From contig NZ_NRRF01000027.1 in assembly GCF_016583565.1 (NCBI RefSeq), positions 1 through 64,000 of the forward strand: a stretch of 64,000 nt of DNA. Direction: 5' to 3'. Every line of letters begins with the position of its first letter. Position 1 is the first letter of the stretch. The position numbers were made by a program, and so were the translations under genes. Shown one piece after another: positions 48,492-56,868 of the stretch. The stretch comes from Thiocystis violacea. GTDB taxonomy: Bacteria; Pseudomonadota; Gammaproteobacteria; Chromatiales; Chromatiaceae. The notes beneath the pieces were generated by a model. The model was not told the DNA's origin and searched no databases. It worked only from the letters and a program-made list of their open reading frames with translations.

Positions 48492-50569
48492 AGACCTTAG
48501 CCGCGAACGCGCTCCTGACCCGCCTGCGGCCCTGGGTGGATGCCGGCGCCCTGCGTCCGCTCGATCTGGCCCTAACCGCCTTCATCCATGAGCAGGCTCC
48601 GGAAGCGGACGCCGCCGTGCTCCTCGCCGTCGCCCTGGTGAGCGAGCGCAATGGCCACGGGCATGTCTGTCTCGACCTCGCGGCCGCCCTGGCCCATCCG
48701 GACGACCTGCTCACCCGGTTGCGCGACGACGCCATGTTCAGCCCCCAGGTGCGTTCCGAACTCGTCGGCTTGCTCGCCGGATGGACGGCCCAGGATTGGG
48801 CGCAGCGCCTGACGCAGAGCCCCGCCGTGACGAATCTGCAAGACCTGGAGCAGGGCGGCGAGGCGGATCCGCCGAATCCCGTCACGCCCCTGGTTCTGGC
48901 CGGCAGCTGCGAGCGTCCATTGCTGTATCTCTCTCGCTACTGGCGCTACGAAACCCGGATCCGGCAGGGCATCGCGGAGCGGCTTCGCCGGCCCGTCACA
49001 ATGCCCGAAGACGCGCTGCGCCGACTGCTGGCCCTGGTCTTCGGCCAGGAGGCCGACGCAGACAGCTGGCAACAGGTGGCCTGCGCGCTCGCCGCGCGCA
49101 GCGCCTTCGCCATCATCACGGGCGGACCGGGCACCGGCAAGACGACCACCGTCGTGCGCCTGCTCGCCGTGCTGCAGGGGCTGGCCTTGGGGCGTGGCGA
49201 GCCCGCGCTGCGCATCCGTCTGGCCGCGCCGACCGGCAAGGCCGCCGCCCGCCTGAACGAGTCCATCGCCGCGCGCGTCGCGAGTCTGCCCTTCGGCGCG
49301 CTGCCGCAGGGCGAGCAGATGCGCGGCCAGATCCCGACCGAGGTGACCACGCTCCATCGTCTGCTCGGCCCCATCCCGGACAGCCGACACTTCCGCCACC
49401 ATGCCGACAATCCGCTGACCGCGGACCTGGTCGTGGTCGACGAGGCCTCCATGGTCGATGTGGAGATGATGGCCAATCTGCTCGATGCCCTGCGGCCGGA
49501 TGCCCGGCTCATCCTGCTGGGCGACAAGGACCAGCTTGCCTCCGTCGAGGCCGGCGCCGTGCTGGGGGATCTCTGCCAGCGCGCGCGCGGCGGCCACTAC
49601 CGGCCGGAGACCTGCGCCTGGCTGGAGCGCGTGACCGGCGAGCGCATCGACGCGGAGCTGACGGACCCCGAGGGTCGAGCGCTGGATCAGTGCATCGCCA
49701 TGCTGCGCAGGAGCTATCGGTTCCGGCCGGAGGGTGGCATCGGCGCCCTGGCGCAGGTGGTCAACGAGGGCGTATTGGACCGCCAGGTCGTCATGGACAG
49801 ATTCGGCGCGGCGCTTCAGCTGCTCAACCCTCGCGGCAGGGCAAAGCAGGACGCCTCGCTTGGCAGGATCCAGGCCGTCCCTTTGCGTGGCGAGCAGGAT
49901 CCAGCGCTCGACGACCTCCTGCGGGAAGGCTATCGCGGCTATCTGGAGGTGATGGTCAGCCGCGATCCTGGCGACGCCGCCGACCAGGTGGCGCTGGACG
50001 ACTGGGCGCGGGCGGTACTGGATGCCCATGGCCGCTTCCAGCTGCTCACGGCCCTACGCCGGGGTCCATGGGGCGTGGAAGGACTGAATGCCCGGGCGCT
50101 CGACATCCTCGTCGGTCCGCCCGAGGGTCGCGGCCAGTGGTTTCCCGGTCGGCCCGTGCTCGTCACGCGCAATGACTACGGGCTGAGGCTGATGAACGGC
50201 GACATCGGTCTCACCCTGGCGGTGCCCGTTCGCCGCGACGGCGGTGCGCCGCAGCGTGTGCTGCGCGTCGCCTTCCCGACCGGCGACGGCTCGGGCGGCA
50301 TCCGCTGGCTGCTGCCGAGCCGGCTGCAGGCGGCGGAGACCGTCTTCGCCATGACCGTGCACAAATCGCAAGGGTCGGAGTTCGCGCACACCGCGCTGGT
50401 GCTGCCGGACGCACCCAACCCCGTGCTGACGCGCGAGCTGGTCTACACGGCCATCACGCGCTCCAAGGAGACCTTCACCCTGCTCTATAGCCGCGATGAT
50501 GTGTTGCGGGATGCGCTCGAACGGCAGGTGCGGCGGATGAGCGGCATTGCTGGCAGTCTGGCGACCTGA
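48488..50569 (+). CDS. recD: Exodeoxyribonuclease V subunit alpha
   Basis: The 693-residue RecD is the 5'-to-3' helicase of RecBCD. Walker A GGPGTGKTTTV lies near residue 216, Walker B VVDEASMVD near residue 316, and the late motif AMTVHKSQGSEF near residue 620, followed by ELVYTAITRSKE. It is a little longer than E. coli RecD (608). The start overlaps recB by four bases. What follows is a decayed strip of mobile-element remnants. Confidence 0.97.
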   Translation: MKTLAANALLTRLRPWVDAGALRPLDLALTAFIHEQAPEADAAVLLAVALVSERNGHGHVCLDLAAALAHPDDLLTRLRDDAMFSPQVRSELVGLLAGWTAQDWAQRLTQSPAVTNLQDLEQGGEADPPNPVTPLVLAGSCERPLLYLSRYWRYETRIRQGIAERLRRPVTMPEDALRRLLALVFGQEADADSWQQVACALAARSAFAIITGGPGTGKTTTVVRLLAVLQGLALGRGEPALRIRLAAPTGKAAARLNESIAARVASLPFGALPQGEQMRGQIPTEVTTLHRLLGPIPDSRHFRHHADNPLTADLVVVDEASMVDVEMMANLLDALRPDARLILLGDKDQLASVEAGAVLGDLCQRARGGHYRPETCAWLERVTGERIDAELTDPEGRALDQCIAMLRRSYRFRPEGGIGALAQVVNEGVLDRQVVMDRFGAALQLLNPRGRAKQDASLGRIQAVPLRGEQDPALDDLLREGYRGYLEVMVSRDPGDAADQVALDDWARAVLDAHGRFQLLTALRRGPWGVEGLNARALDILVGPPEGRGQWFPGRPVLVTRNDYGLRLMNGDIGLTLAVPVRRDGGAPQRVLRVAFPTGDGSGGIRWLLPSRLQAAETVFAMTVHKSQGSEFAHTALVLPDAPNPVLTRELVYTAITRSKETFTLLYSRDDVLRDALERQVRRMSGIAGSLAT

Positions 50570-50572
50570 CGC

Positions 50573-50659
50573 CCCATGGCCTCGCTCGAAGATGTCGTGG
50601 GCTGGAATGCCATTGGACAATGCCAAGAACTGCTCAAGCCGGTCAGTGTTGGTGATCAT
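50573..50659 (-). pseudogene. Fragment of an ISAs1-family transposase
   Basis: A 29-residue stretch in the minus strand reads ...RLEQFLALSNGIPAHDIFER..., matching the N-terminal LxxFLxLPNGIPSHDTFxR motif of ISAs1 (IS4-like) transposases. Nothing else of the transposase is seen on either side; downstream is recD. A remnant too short to be functional. Identity is by recall of the family motif. Confidence 0.5.
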
Positions 50660-50703
50660 CCAATCTCCGCATCGCGTTAGGATCGGGCTTCGGAAGGTGC
50701 GCG

Positions 50704-50883
50704 ATGCGTACTCTATCTATTCGACCTTACTACATACCTTTTGTCGCGCTCGATTTGGCACTGGCCTTGGTGCTTGCGGTGGGCATAAACAGCATCCAAC
50801 ACAAGAAACCGAGCGCCGTGGAACCTCTGCCATGGACGAAGCTCTTCACAATGGCCTGCGTCGATCATCTTTCCGGCCAGTAG
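50704..50883 (+). CDS. Possible small membrane protein, 59 residues (uncertain)
   Basis: An ATG at 50704 opens a frame of 59 residues: a short basic start, one hydrophobic stretch (YYIPFVALDLALALVLAVGI), then a polar C-terminus that reaches the start of the palindromic repeat. It has no strong ribosome site and no recognisable family, and lies in decayed sequence, so it may be a relic rather than a gene. Confidence 0.22.
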   Translation: MRTLSIRPYYIPFVALDLALALVLAVGINSIQHKKPSAVEPLPWTKLFTMACVDHLSGQ

Positions 50884-50897
50884 TCTTCTGTAGTTGT

Positions 50898-50977
50898 TGG
50901 TGGTGGACAAGCGCAGCGCAGTCCACCAACAACAGCGCGGGATTTCGGTGGACTTCGCTCTCGCTCGTCCACCCTAC
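50898..50977 (-). repeat. REP-like palindromic repeat, copy 2 (inverse of 131-211)
   Basis: This is nearly identical to the reverse complement of the element at 131-211, including the two GTGGAC/GTCCAC hairpins; the left terminus is changed (GGTGGTGGAC) where the first copy has GGTAGGGTGGAC. Confidence 0.75.
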
Positions 50978-51392
50978 TGGTCCAACTGATGACCAAGACG
51001 CAATGGCACTGTTCACGTGATCAAGAAACTAGCCCGAACTCCGATGCCTGGGTGTCGGTCTGCACATCGCTTTGGGAGCTAAGCCTTCGACGAGATGTGC
51101 CGACCATAGCGAAAGCAAATGAAACCAAGTAAACGGAGTCAACTCCTGACGAGGTACGCATTCCCTCGACTCTGGTCGTCGCTATGATGAGGCGCTGGGG
51201 AAAGAAGAACGAATGAGCGAGCCCAAGCGCGCCGAAGGCGGATCACCTGTCGGGGAGGGGGCGTAGGTGAGCAATGACTGGCGGTCACCTGACCCCTACC
51301 TGGCTTGTGCAGCTAGATACGCTGTTCCTGGAACTCCAATCTCTTGTCGGAGTTTTCGGTCAGGTACTCGTTAGTTTCTCTTAACAAGGCTA
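50978..51392. other. Non-coding strip, no gene seen
   Basis: About 415 bp of lower-GC sequence with several stops in every frame. I see no motif, tRNA or clear terminator. Together with the flanking remnants it looks like decayed accessory DNA. Confidence 0.4.
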
Positions 51393-51737
51393 TCAGCAGT
51401 CGATGCCGATATCACACGCCCACTTCTCGACAAGGAAGCAGGAAAACTCTTGGTAGAGGCTGCAGCAGTTCCCGTTGTAGCTGCAGTTCCAAGACTCACA
51501 CTCCATTACGCCCGAGCCGCCCCCTACGTCTTCGCAGTGAGTATGGATTGAGTGAGTTTCTTCGTCGTCACCAGCGCTCTTGAGCGTTTTGTTCCGCGCT
51601 GCGCTGCTGGGGTAAAACTGTTGGAAATGGCGTTCGACGTTTTGGTCACTTATCGAGCTTTGCTTCGACTCAGCCGCGGCGTATCCGGCAAAGAGAAATG
51701 CCAATAGCAGTACAGACACGATGATATGAGGCCGCAT
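51393..51737 (-). CDS. Small secreted cysteine-rich protein, unrecognised
   Basis: The 114-residue protein opens MRPHIIVSVLLLAFLFAGYAAA, a clean signal peptide with cleavage after residue 22 or so. The mature part is polar to residue about 65, then carries eight cysteines in the last 47 residues (one, one, one, a CC pair, then three), a pattern suggesting four disulfides. It has no family I can name. GAGG lies upstream of the ATG. Base composition is lower in GC than its neighbours, in keeping with transfer. A toxin, bacteriocin-like or surface-binding role is possible but not shown. Confidence 0.6.
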   Translation of the reverse strand: MRPHIIVSVLLLAFLFAGYAAAESKQSSISDQNVERHFQQFYPSSAARNKTLKSAGDDEETHSIHTHCEDVGGGSGVMECESWNCSYNGNCCSLYQEFSCFLVEKWACDIGIDC

Positions 51738-52055
51738 TGTATGTATCCTCGATGGAGTTTCGCAAAACAGGGAGACTCTATATGCGTTTCAGTCAGCTCG
51801 TCTCGATCGACCACTAGACCTCCCCTGAGGATACAGTGCGCCGATTTAAAAATGGTGGGTTGAATTGGTCGGTGTGGGAGTATTCCGCCTAGTTTTGTAG
51901 CGAACTAGCCCAGCAGTCCGAAATGCGTATAGAGCCAACAGGAAGACCCGTTCCACCCGCACGGAAGCTGACTCTCTATCCGGTCAACAATTACGAGGTA
52001 GCTGATCGCAGTTTCAACCACGCCGGTGGACGTCGGCAACCCCAGGGCTTTTGAG
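51738..52055. other. Non-coding interval upstream of the truncated nuclease
   Basis: About 320 bp with no supported gene. It holds the putative leader of the cysteine-rich gene. A short minus-strand frame here continues into antisense of the next gene and has no support. Confidence 0.35.
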
Positions 52056-52084
52056 GTCATATAGAGAGCTCGCCTTGCGCCTGC

Positions 52085-52699
52085 CTGGATCTGGCCGAGC
52101 TGCTCGATACCCAGCGTGTGGTGCCGGTCGTGATCTTCCTGCGTGCGGCCAGCAGTGTCGCCACCCAACTCCGCCTGGGCGGCGAGCGCCATGTCTATCT
52201 CGACTTTCACTATCTGCGTTGCGCGCTGGCCGAGCTGACCTTCGAGGACTACCGCGACAGCGACAACCTGGTCGCCCGTCTGACGCTGCCCAATATGCAC
52301 TATCCACCCGAGCGCCGGGTTGAGGTCTACGCCCAGGCCGTGCGCGGTCTCACGGCCCTGGAGCCCGACCCCGAGAAACGGCTCAAGTACCTGGATTTCA
52401 TCGACATCTATGCCGCCCTTGACGATAATGAGCGCAAGCAATATACGCAGGATTACCCCGACGAGGCACAGACCATGAGCCGATTCGCCGAACGTTTTCG
52501 TGAAGAAGGCATGCAACAGGGCATGCAACAGGGCATGCAGCAAGGCGAGGCAAGGGTCTTGGTGCGGCAGCTGCGCCTGAGATTCGGTGAGCTACCCGAG
52601 GCGGCGCAGGCCCGGATCGCCCAGGCCAACGAGTCTACCCTGCTCGAATGGTCCGAGCGGGTGCTGACCGCGACTTCGCTCGACGAAGTGCTGCACTAG
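52085..52699 (+). pseudogene. Truncated Rpn-family nuclease/transposase-like gene with DUF4351 C-terminus
   Basis: The frame from LDLAELLDTQR onward matches the C-terminal half of proteins annotated as recombination-promoting nuclease or putative transposase, with YLDFIDIYAALDDNERKQY and, at the end, a DUF4351 segment (RQLRLRFGELPEAAQARI...LLEWSERVLTA). The N-terminal PD-(D/E)XK nuclease half is missing: the frame hits a stop at about 52049 and no start codon with a ribosome site exists (only GTG at 52118). The linker has three 12-bp tandem repeats encoding GMQQ. A remnant, not likely functional. Confidence 0.72.
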
Positions 52700-52790
52700 C
52701 GAGCGCCACGCTGCTCCAGTCGCGCGTTCAGACACACCTCCTTACATCGGGAGGCAACTTCCGTCCTGACACCGGGCTGGTTGACAGGGC

Positions 52791-53228
52791 CTACCCGAAG
52801 AACTTGCCCAAGGTGCGCTTCAGCCAGCTCTTGTCGAGGACCTTCGCGGCATAGGGCGCGTAGTCGCGGTCATCATTCTTGATGTGGTTGGTGAGCCAGA
52901 TCTGTAGCTCGGACATGAGCTTGCGCGCCACGTCCTTGCCGCTCTCATGCTGAGCAAGGTATTTGTCGATGTGGGCGACGAAGGCGTCGTGCACGCGTTT
53001 GTGCGAAACGGACAGCGGATAGCCAGCCTGTTTCATCATGTCTTCTTCGAAGGCGAAATGGGTGCGGGTGTAGTCCACCAGCCCCATGAGAACCTCGGAG
53101 ACCTTGTCTCTGTCGTCGCTGAGTCTGGCGACCTCCAGCTCATTGATGTAGTCCACGATGCGTCTGTGTTGACCATCGATGACGTCGATGCCAACGGATA
53201 GAGATGAATCCCAAGACCAGTAGCTCAT
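52791..53228 (-). CDS. Bacteriohemerythrin
   Basis: The 145-residue single-domain hemerythrin binds O2 (or NO) at a di-iron centre. All ligands are visible: His21, His57, Glu61, His76, His80, His115 and Asp120, in the motifs DGQHR, THFAFEED, HKRVHD and NHIKNDD. No signal peptide or extra domain is attached, so it is a cytosolic oxygen carrier or sensor. Function in oxygen delivery or scavenging is inferred from the family. Confidence 0.96.
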   Translation of the reverse strand: MSYWSWDSSLSVGIDVIDGQHRRIVDYINELEVARLSDDRDKVSEVLMGLVDYTRTHFAFEEDMMKQAGYPLSVSHKRVHDAFVAHIDKYLAQHESGKDVARKLMSELQIWLTNHIKNDDRDYAPYAAKVLDKSWLKRTLGKFFG

Positions 53229-53347
53229 TGTTGCGTATCGATTCTTGGAGAGGGTTTGATGAACCTACCACGCCCGCTCGGCTGGTCCCAAACGGTCGCG
53301 GTCGCATTTGTGTTCTGGGTCTCATCTCGGCTCCGGGCGGCCCGCGC

Positions 53348-53791
53348 TCAGCGTCCGTCGCGGTAGGGCTTGATGTCGATGACGGGGGTGTCGGGGAAGG
53401 CATCGATGTCGTCGATGAGGATGACAGTGTCCTGGACCGATAGGACGCGGCAGCGACTCAGGCCGATCAAGTTCGGTCGAACCGGTGCGCGGGTTGCGAA
53501 CACTCCCTGCAGCGGATTCGCCGGGTTTCCCCTGGGATGTACCTGCAGAATGGCGCGCTGTTCTGGCGAGTCGTTGCGGTCGAGCCAGTAGAGCACCCAG
53601 ATCGATTCAAGCGCATCCACGCCCAAGAGGGCCTCCCTGTACTCAGGCGCAATCTGCAGGCGCGTCTGCCCGTCCGACTTCCTGACCCAGCCGATGGGCT
53701 TGACCTCAAACACCTGCGCGGACGCCGCCGTGGCCAGCGCCAGCAAGACGGCCGTCAGCGCGATGATGTGCCTGCTCCCCATGCCATGCAT
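53348..53791 (-). CDS. Exported TrmO/TsaA-like (UPF0066) protein
   Basis: The 147-residue protein has the TrmO-like barrel signature HPRGNPANPLQGVFATRAPV then RPNLIGLS (residues about 90-120), and IGWVRK near the N-terminus of the domain. TrmO is a cytosolic SAM-dependent tRNA N6-methyltransferase for t6A37. Here a clear signal peptide (MHGMGSRHIIALTAVLLALATAASA) precedes the domain, so the product should be periplasmic, where tRNA is absent. The start at 53791 has GGGGAGG seven bases upstream. The classical proline in RPNPIG is Leu here. A different substrate or ligand is likely. It is 33 bp after a phosphatase gene on the same strand. Confidence 0.8.
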   Translation of the reverse strand: MHGMGSRHIIALTAVLLALATAASAQVFEVKPIGWVRKSDGQTRLQIAPEYREALLGVDALESIWVLYWLDRNDSPEQRAILQVHPRGNPANPLQGVFATRAPVRPNLIGLSRCRVLSVQDTVILIDDIDAFPDTPVIDIKPYRDGR

Positions 53792-53824
53792 GTGCGGTCC
53801 TCCCCGGTGTGTGCTCAAAGGCGC

Positions 53825-54466
53825 TCATGGGTTGCCGGCCGGCTGCGCGCCGGACGCTGAGCCGAGGGTCTCGCTGACCTCCCGGAGCCCCGCGTCTGGT
53901 CGGGCCTCCAGCCAGAGCGATTCCCCGTTCCGGCGCTTCATGTCGAGAACGGTCGTGCGTGGCAGTCCTCGGACATCACGCGTGATGACGTCCATGACCC
54001 AGCCGTGCGTCACCACCAGGGTGCGCTGCCCCGAATAGCGCCCGGCGACGGCCCGCAGTGCGTCGATGACCCGGTCCGCGAACTGGTCCATGGATTCACC
54101 GCCCTCGAACAGGCAGGCCGGATTGCGGCGCAGGATCTCCTGATGGAGTCCCGGATGGGACTGCAGCAGCTGCGCCTTCGGCATGCCCTGGATCTCACCG
54201 AAATGCCGCTCCTTCAGTCCCTCGATGGCGTCCGGGTTCGGCAAGCCCAGGTCCGCCGCGACGATCCGCGCCGTTTCCAGCGACCGCCGCAGCGGGCTGG
54301 AGCAGACATGGCGGAAGCCGGCGTTCGCGCAGACTTCCGCCAGCGCATGGGATTGGCGTCGCCCCGCATCGTTCAGCGGCACGTCCGTCCATCCCTGCAG
54401 GATCCCGCTGATATTCCAGTCCGTTTCGCCATGGCGCGTCACGCAGAGTCTGGTCGGGCTGGTCAT
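53825..54466 (-). CDS. Histidine phosphatase family protein (phosphoglycerate mutase-like)
   Basis: The 213-residue protein has the RHG motif TRHGETDWN near residue 10, with the second catalytic His in VVTHGWVMD near residue 153, and SSPLRRSLETA and ERHFGEIQG between. It is too short to be a full dPGM and fits GpmB/CobC-type phosphatases. Substrate is unknown. No cobalamin genes are adjacent. Confidence 0.9.
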   Translation of the reverse strand: MTSPTRLCVTRHGETDWNISGILQGWTDVPLNDAGRRQSHALAEVCANAGFRHVCSSPLRRSLETARIVAADLGLPNPDAIEGLKERHFGEIQGMPKAQLLQSHPGLHQEILRRNPACLFEGGESMDQFADRVIDALRAVAGRYSGQRTLVVTHGWVMDVITRDVRGLPRTTVLDMKRRNGESLWLEARPDAGLREVSETLGSASGAQPAGNP

Positions 54467-54808
54467 CTCACCTCTCTAAGCCATGGCGGAAGGGTCAGGT
54501 TGCTCCGCCCGACGCGGCGGGTGTTGGCGCGTCGGCCTTGATCGCGGGAGCGGCCAGGGTGGACGCGCAAGCGCGCAGTCCAGCGAACTCCGCACCGACA
54601 AGACCAATGTGATCCGATCGGGTCAGATCGGCTGGGCCGCGCCCATGCCGATAGTTCGCGTAGTCCTGAAAAAGTTCTCGAAAACAATACGATAAAAACT
54701 GGCAAGGCTCCTGCAATACCCGAGTTACCTCCAACCCGGCGCGTCCAAGCTGTCCCCGCCGATCGCAACCGACCGATGCAAACGACCGACCAAACCGACG
54801 AGGTAACC
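54467..54808. other. Non-coding interval before the exported cassette
   Basis: About 340 bp. The right part becomes A/T-richer (near 54660-54710, AAAAAGTTCTCGAAAACAAT), a plausible promoter region for the plus-strand cassette, but I cannot place boxes with certainty. No gene is seen. Confidence 0.35.
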
Positions 54809-55588
54809 ATGAAAACGACGCTCAAGCACTCCCTGCCCCTGATCACCGCCTGTGGTCTCACCCTCGGCACCGTCCTGCAGGCCGACGCCGCCGCGCGCTT
54901 CGGCACCGGCTGCCAGTCCGACTATCAGAACAACTGGCAGACCACGCTGCCCCATGTCTGGAAGCGCTGCAGCTGGTTCAACAATGAGCTCGACGACACC
55001 GACAACAAGATCTTCTACTACAACCTGCACAACGCCAAGTGGTGGTGGGAGACGGGCGGCGATCAGCTGACCCTGGACAACGTCAACCTCTTCTACGCCA
55101 GCACCCATGGCGGCGGCTGGTCGAACCGATCCGTCTGGGCCATGTGGGACGACGGCATGCTGGCCGATTCCAGATACATGCGCCTCGGCGACGAGTCCTA
55201 CGGCCTCAGCATCCTCGCCACCTACGCCTGCGAGACCCTCAAGTACAACGACGGCAAGATGTGGACCCGCATGGGGCCGATCTTCCGCGGCGGGCTGCGC
55301 ATCGCGCTCGGCAGTCACGACAAGCTCTACGACTCCATCACCACCGACGAGACCGGCGAGGACTTCGCCGACAACCTGCAGAAGAGCCACAGCATCCAGT
55401 ACGCCTGGAAGGACGGCAACTCCGACTGGGCCGCCGCGCAGGACGTGGCCGTCATGGCCACCGGGACCAGCTCCGCCAACTGCGCGAGCCGCCGCGACAA
55501 CATGAAGTGGCAGAACTACACCTCCTACAGCCGCCTGCGTGATGGCGACATCAAGCACTACTGCTACCGGGCCTGGAACAACCTCTGA
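54809..55588 (+). CDS. Exported DUF6345-like protein with caspase-fold (clan CD-like) His/Cys motif
   Basis: The 259-residue protein begins with a signal peptide (MKTTLKHSLPLITACGL, cleavage near residue 28). In the mature part His100-Gly101 follows a hydrophobic strand in NLFYASTHGGGW and Cys141 follows another in LSILATYACETL. This strand-HG, strand-C order is that of caspase, gingipain and CHAT peptidases. The wider pattern (GLRIALGSHDKLYDS) resembles DUF6345. Starting ATG at 54809 has GAGG upstream; an earlier ATG at 54776 would add eleven polar residues. It leads a plus-strand trio. Peptidase activity is inferred, not shown; several extra cysteines suggest disulfides. Confidence 0.72.
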   Translation: MKTTLKHSLPLITACGLTLGTVLQADAAARFGTGCQSDYQNNWQTTLPHVWKRCSWFNNELDDTDNKIFYYNLHNAKWWWETGGDQLTLDNVNLFYASTHGGGWSNRSVWAMWDDGMLADSRYMRLGDESYGLSILATYACETLKYNDGKMWTRMGPIFRGGLRIALGSHDKLYDSITTDETGEDFADNLQKSHSIQYAWKDGNSDWAAAQDVAVMATGTSSANCASRRDNMKWQNYTSYSRLRDGDIKHYCYRAWNNL

Positions 55589-55637
55589 TCGACCACCTGG
55601 CCATCCCGATCAAACCTTCTTCAGAGAGATCACGATC

Positions 55638-56690
55638 ATGACAGCGAACACCCTGCACACCACCAAGCGCGTTACCCCGGCCCTCCTGTCGTTGCTCCTG
55701 TTCGGCGCCGCGCCCCTGGCCCTGGCGGCCAGCTTTCCGGACCGCATCGCCTTCGCGGAGCGCTCCGCGACGATCGGACTGGGCATCGACAGTCTGGCCT
55801 TGTTGCAACGGCTCCCCGGCCAAGGCGCGGAAAAGACCGCCTCACTGCTGCTCGACCGTCTGCGCGGGCGCTCCCCCGGCGTCTTCACCAGCGAGCGCTT
55901 CCAGCGCGAGGTGAACGCGGAGCGCACCTCCTTCGTGAGCGACGAGGGCTGGTACCTGAACGTCTACGCCGACGGCACCAGCGCGCGCTACCGCAACTAC
56001 GGTTACCTCGAAAAGATGGCGCCTCTGGACCGCCCGGTCGAGGAGCGCATCCCCGCGGAAGAGCTGGAGAAGCTTGGCCGCGCCTTCATCGCCGACTACC
56101 TGGGCGATCAGATCAGGCTGGGGCGTGGCGAGGAACTGGTGCCCTACTTCACCGAGGTGGAGGTCACGGGCGGCGCGGGGGCCTATGACGGCGCGCCCAT
56201 GGATCCCGAGCTGGTCCATTCCAGTACCGTCGTCTTCACCCGCAGCATCAACGGCCAGCCCGTGCTCGGCGGTGGATCCAAGGTCGCCGTCATCTTCGCC
56301 AACGACGGCGAGGCGGTCGGCTTCGACTACGACTGGCCCAGCTACGGCGTGAGCAAGCGTGTCCAGCGGATCCTGCCGCTCGACCAGATCCGCCAGCGCG
56401 GCAACGACTACGCCTCCTTCAAGTCCGACGACCCGGATGTCCAGGTGCGCCACTTCGAATGCGGCTATGTCGACCTCGGCGCCCGCAAGCGTGACCCGGC
56501 CGCGCTGGTGCAGGGCGGCTGTCTCCAGCAGGCGGCACGCAAGACCATCGTCGACCCCGCGCTGAACGCCAAGGACGACAAGTCCGGCTACCTGCTGAGC
56601 GCCAACATCGACTACCTGCCGGCCGGCGAGGAGGTCCAGCCCGACGCCATGTGGGAGCAGTCGCTGCGCCGGGTGAAGGTCAAGGAGTAA
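55638..56690 (+). CDS. Exported protein of unknown function, propeptide-like segment
   Basis: The 350-residue product has a signal peptide (to about residue 30, ending LALAAS). The segment VVFTRSINGQPVLGGGSKVAVIFA (residues about 198-221, quoted in part: TRSINGQPVLGGGS) resembles the FTP/PepSY-type propeptide repeat of fungalysin and thermolysin-like peptidases, in which such domains act as inhibitors or chaperones. The rest is unassigned. ATG at 55638 has AGAGAG ten bases upstream. It is 49 bp from the caspase-fold-like gene and probably cotranscribed, so an inhibitor or chaperone role for that protein is a reasonable guess. Confidence 0.72.
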   Translation: MTANTLHTTKRVTPALLSLLLFGAAPLALAASFPDRIAFAERSATIGLGIDSLALLQRLPGQGAEKTASLLLDRLRGRSPGVFTSERFQREVNAERTSFVSDEGWYLNVYADGTSARYRNYGYLEKMAPLDRPVEERIPAEELEKLGRAFIADYLGDQIRLGRGEELVPYFTEVEVTGGAGAYDGAPMDPELVHSSTVVFTRSINGQPVLGGGSKVAVIFANDGEAVGFDYDWPSYGVSKRVQRILPLDQIRQRGNDYASFKSDDPDVQVRHFECGYVDLGARKRDPAALVQGGCLQQAARKTIVDPALNAKDDKSGYLLSANIDYLPAGEEVQPDAMWEQSLRRVKVKE

Positions 56691-56720
56691 CCCTTTGGCG
56701 ATAAGCCGAACGCGAAGGAC

Positions 56721-56749
56721 GGAAAGCAGCCGCGCCGCGGCTGCTTTCC
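56721..56749 (+). other. Perfect long hairpin between cassette genes
   Basis: Arms GGAAAGCAGCCGCG and CGCGGCTGCTTTCC (14 bp each) meet with one base between. No T-run follows, so it may be a mild transcription attenuator, an mRNA stabiliser, or a REP-like element; the third gene starts 120 bp later with its own ribosome site. Confidence 0.7.
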
Positions 56750-56868
56750 GCGTTGCAGCGAGGCCTCACGCCGGTGTGCCCGAGCTCCAATCGCCGCTTC
56801 CAGGCGAGCGCACCGAGGCCGCGCCGAGCACCCGGACAGCGCCCATCCATGCAGCCAGGAGACCCGTC

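Noticed and set aside
50547-51020. 157-residue frame after recD
   Set aside because: It starts inside recD, runs through the ISAs1 remnant on the wrong strand and through the palindromic repeat, and shows no protein-like features.
51830-51880. Possible insertion-sequence end near GTGCGCCGATTT
   Set aside because: It recalls ends of some IS elements, but no matching second end or transposase is seen nearby.
51905-52543. 212-residue minus-strand frame over the Rpn-like remnant
   Set aside because: Most of it is antisense to sequence that clearly matches the Rpn/DUF4351 family on the plus strand.
56695-56868. N-terminal extension of the proline-rich membrane protein
   Set aside because: The added residues are basic and low in complexity, the stretch contains a strong hairpin, and the ATG at 56869 has a good ribosome site and a proper membrane helix.
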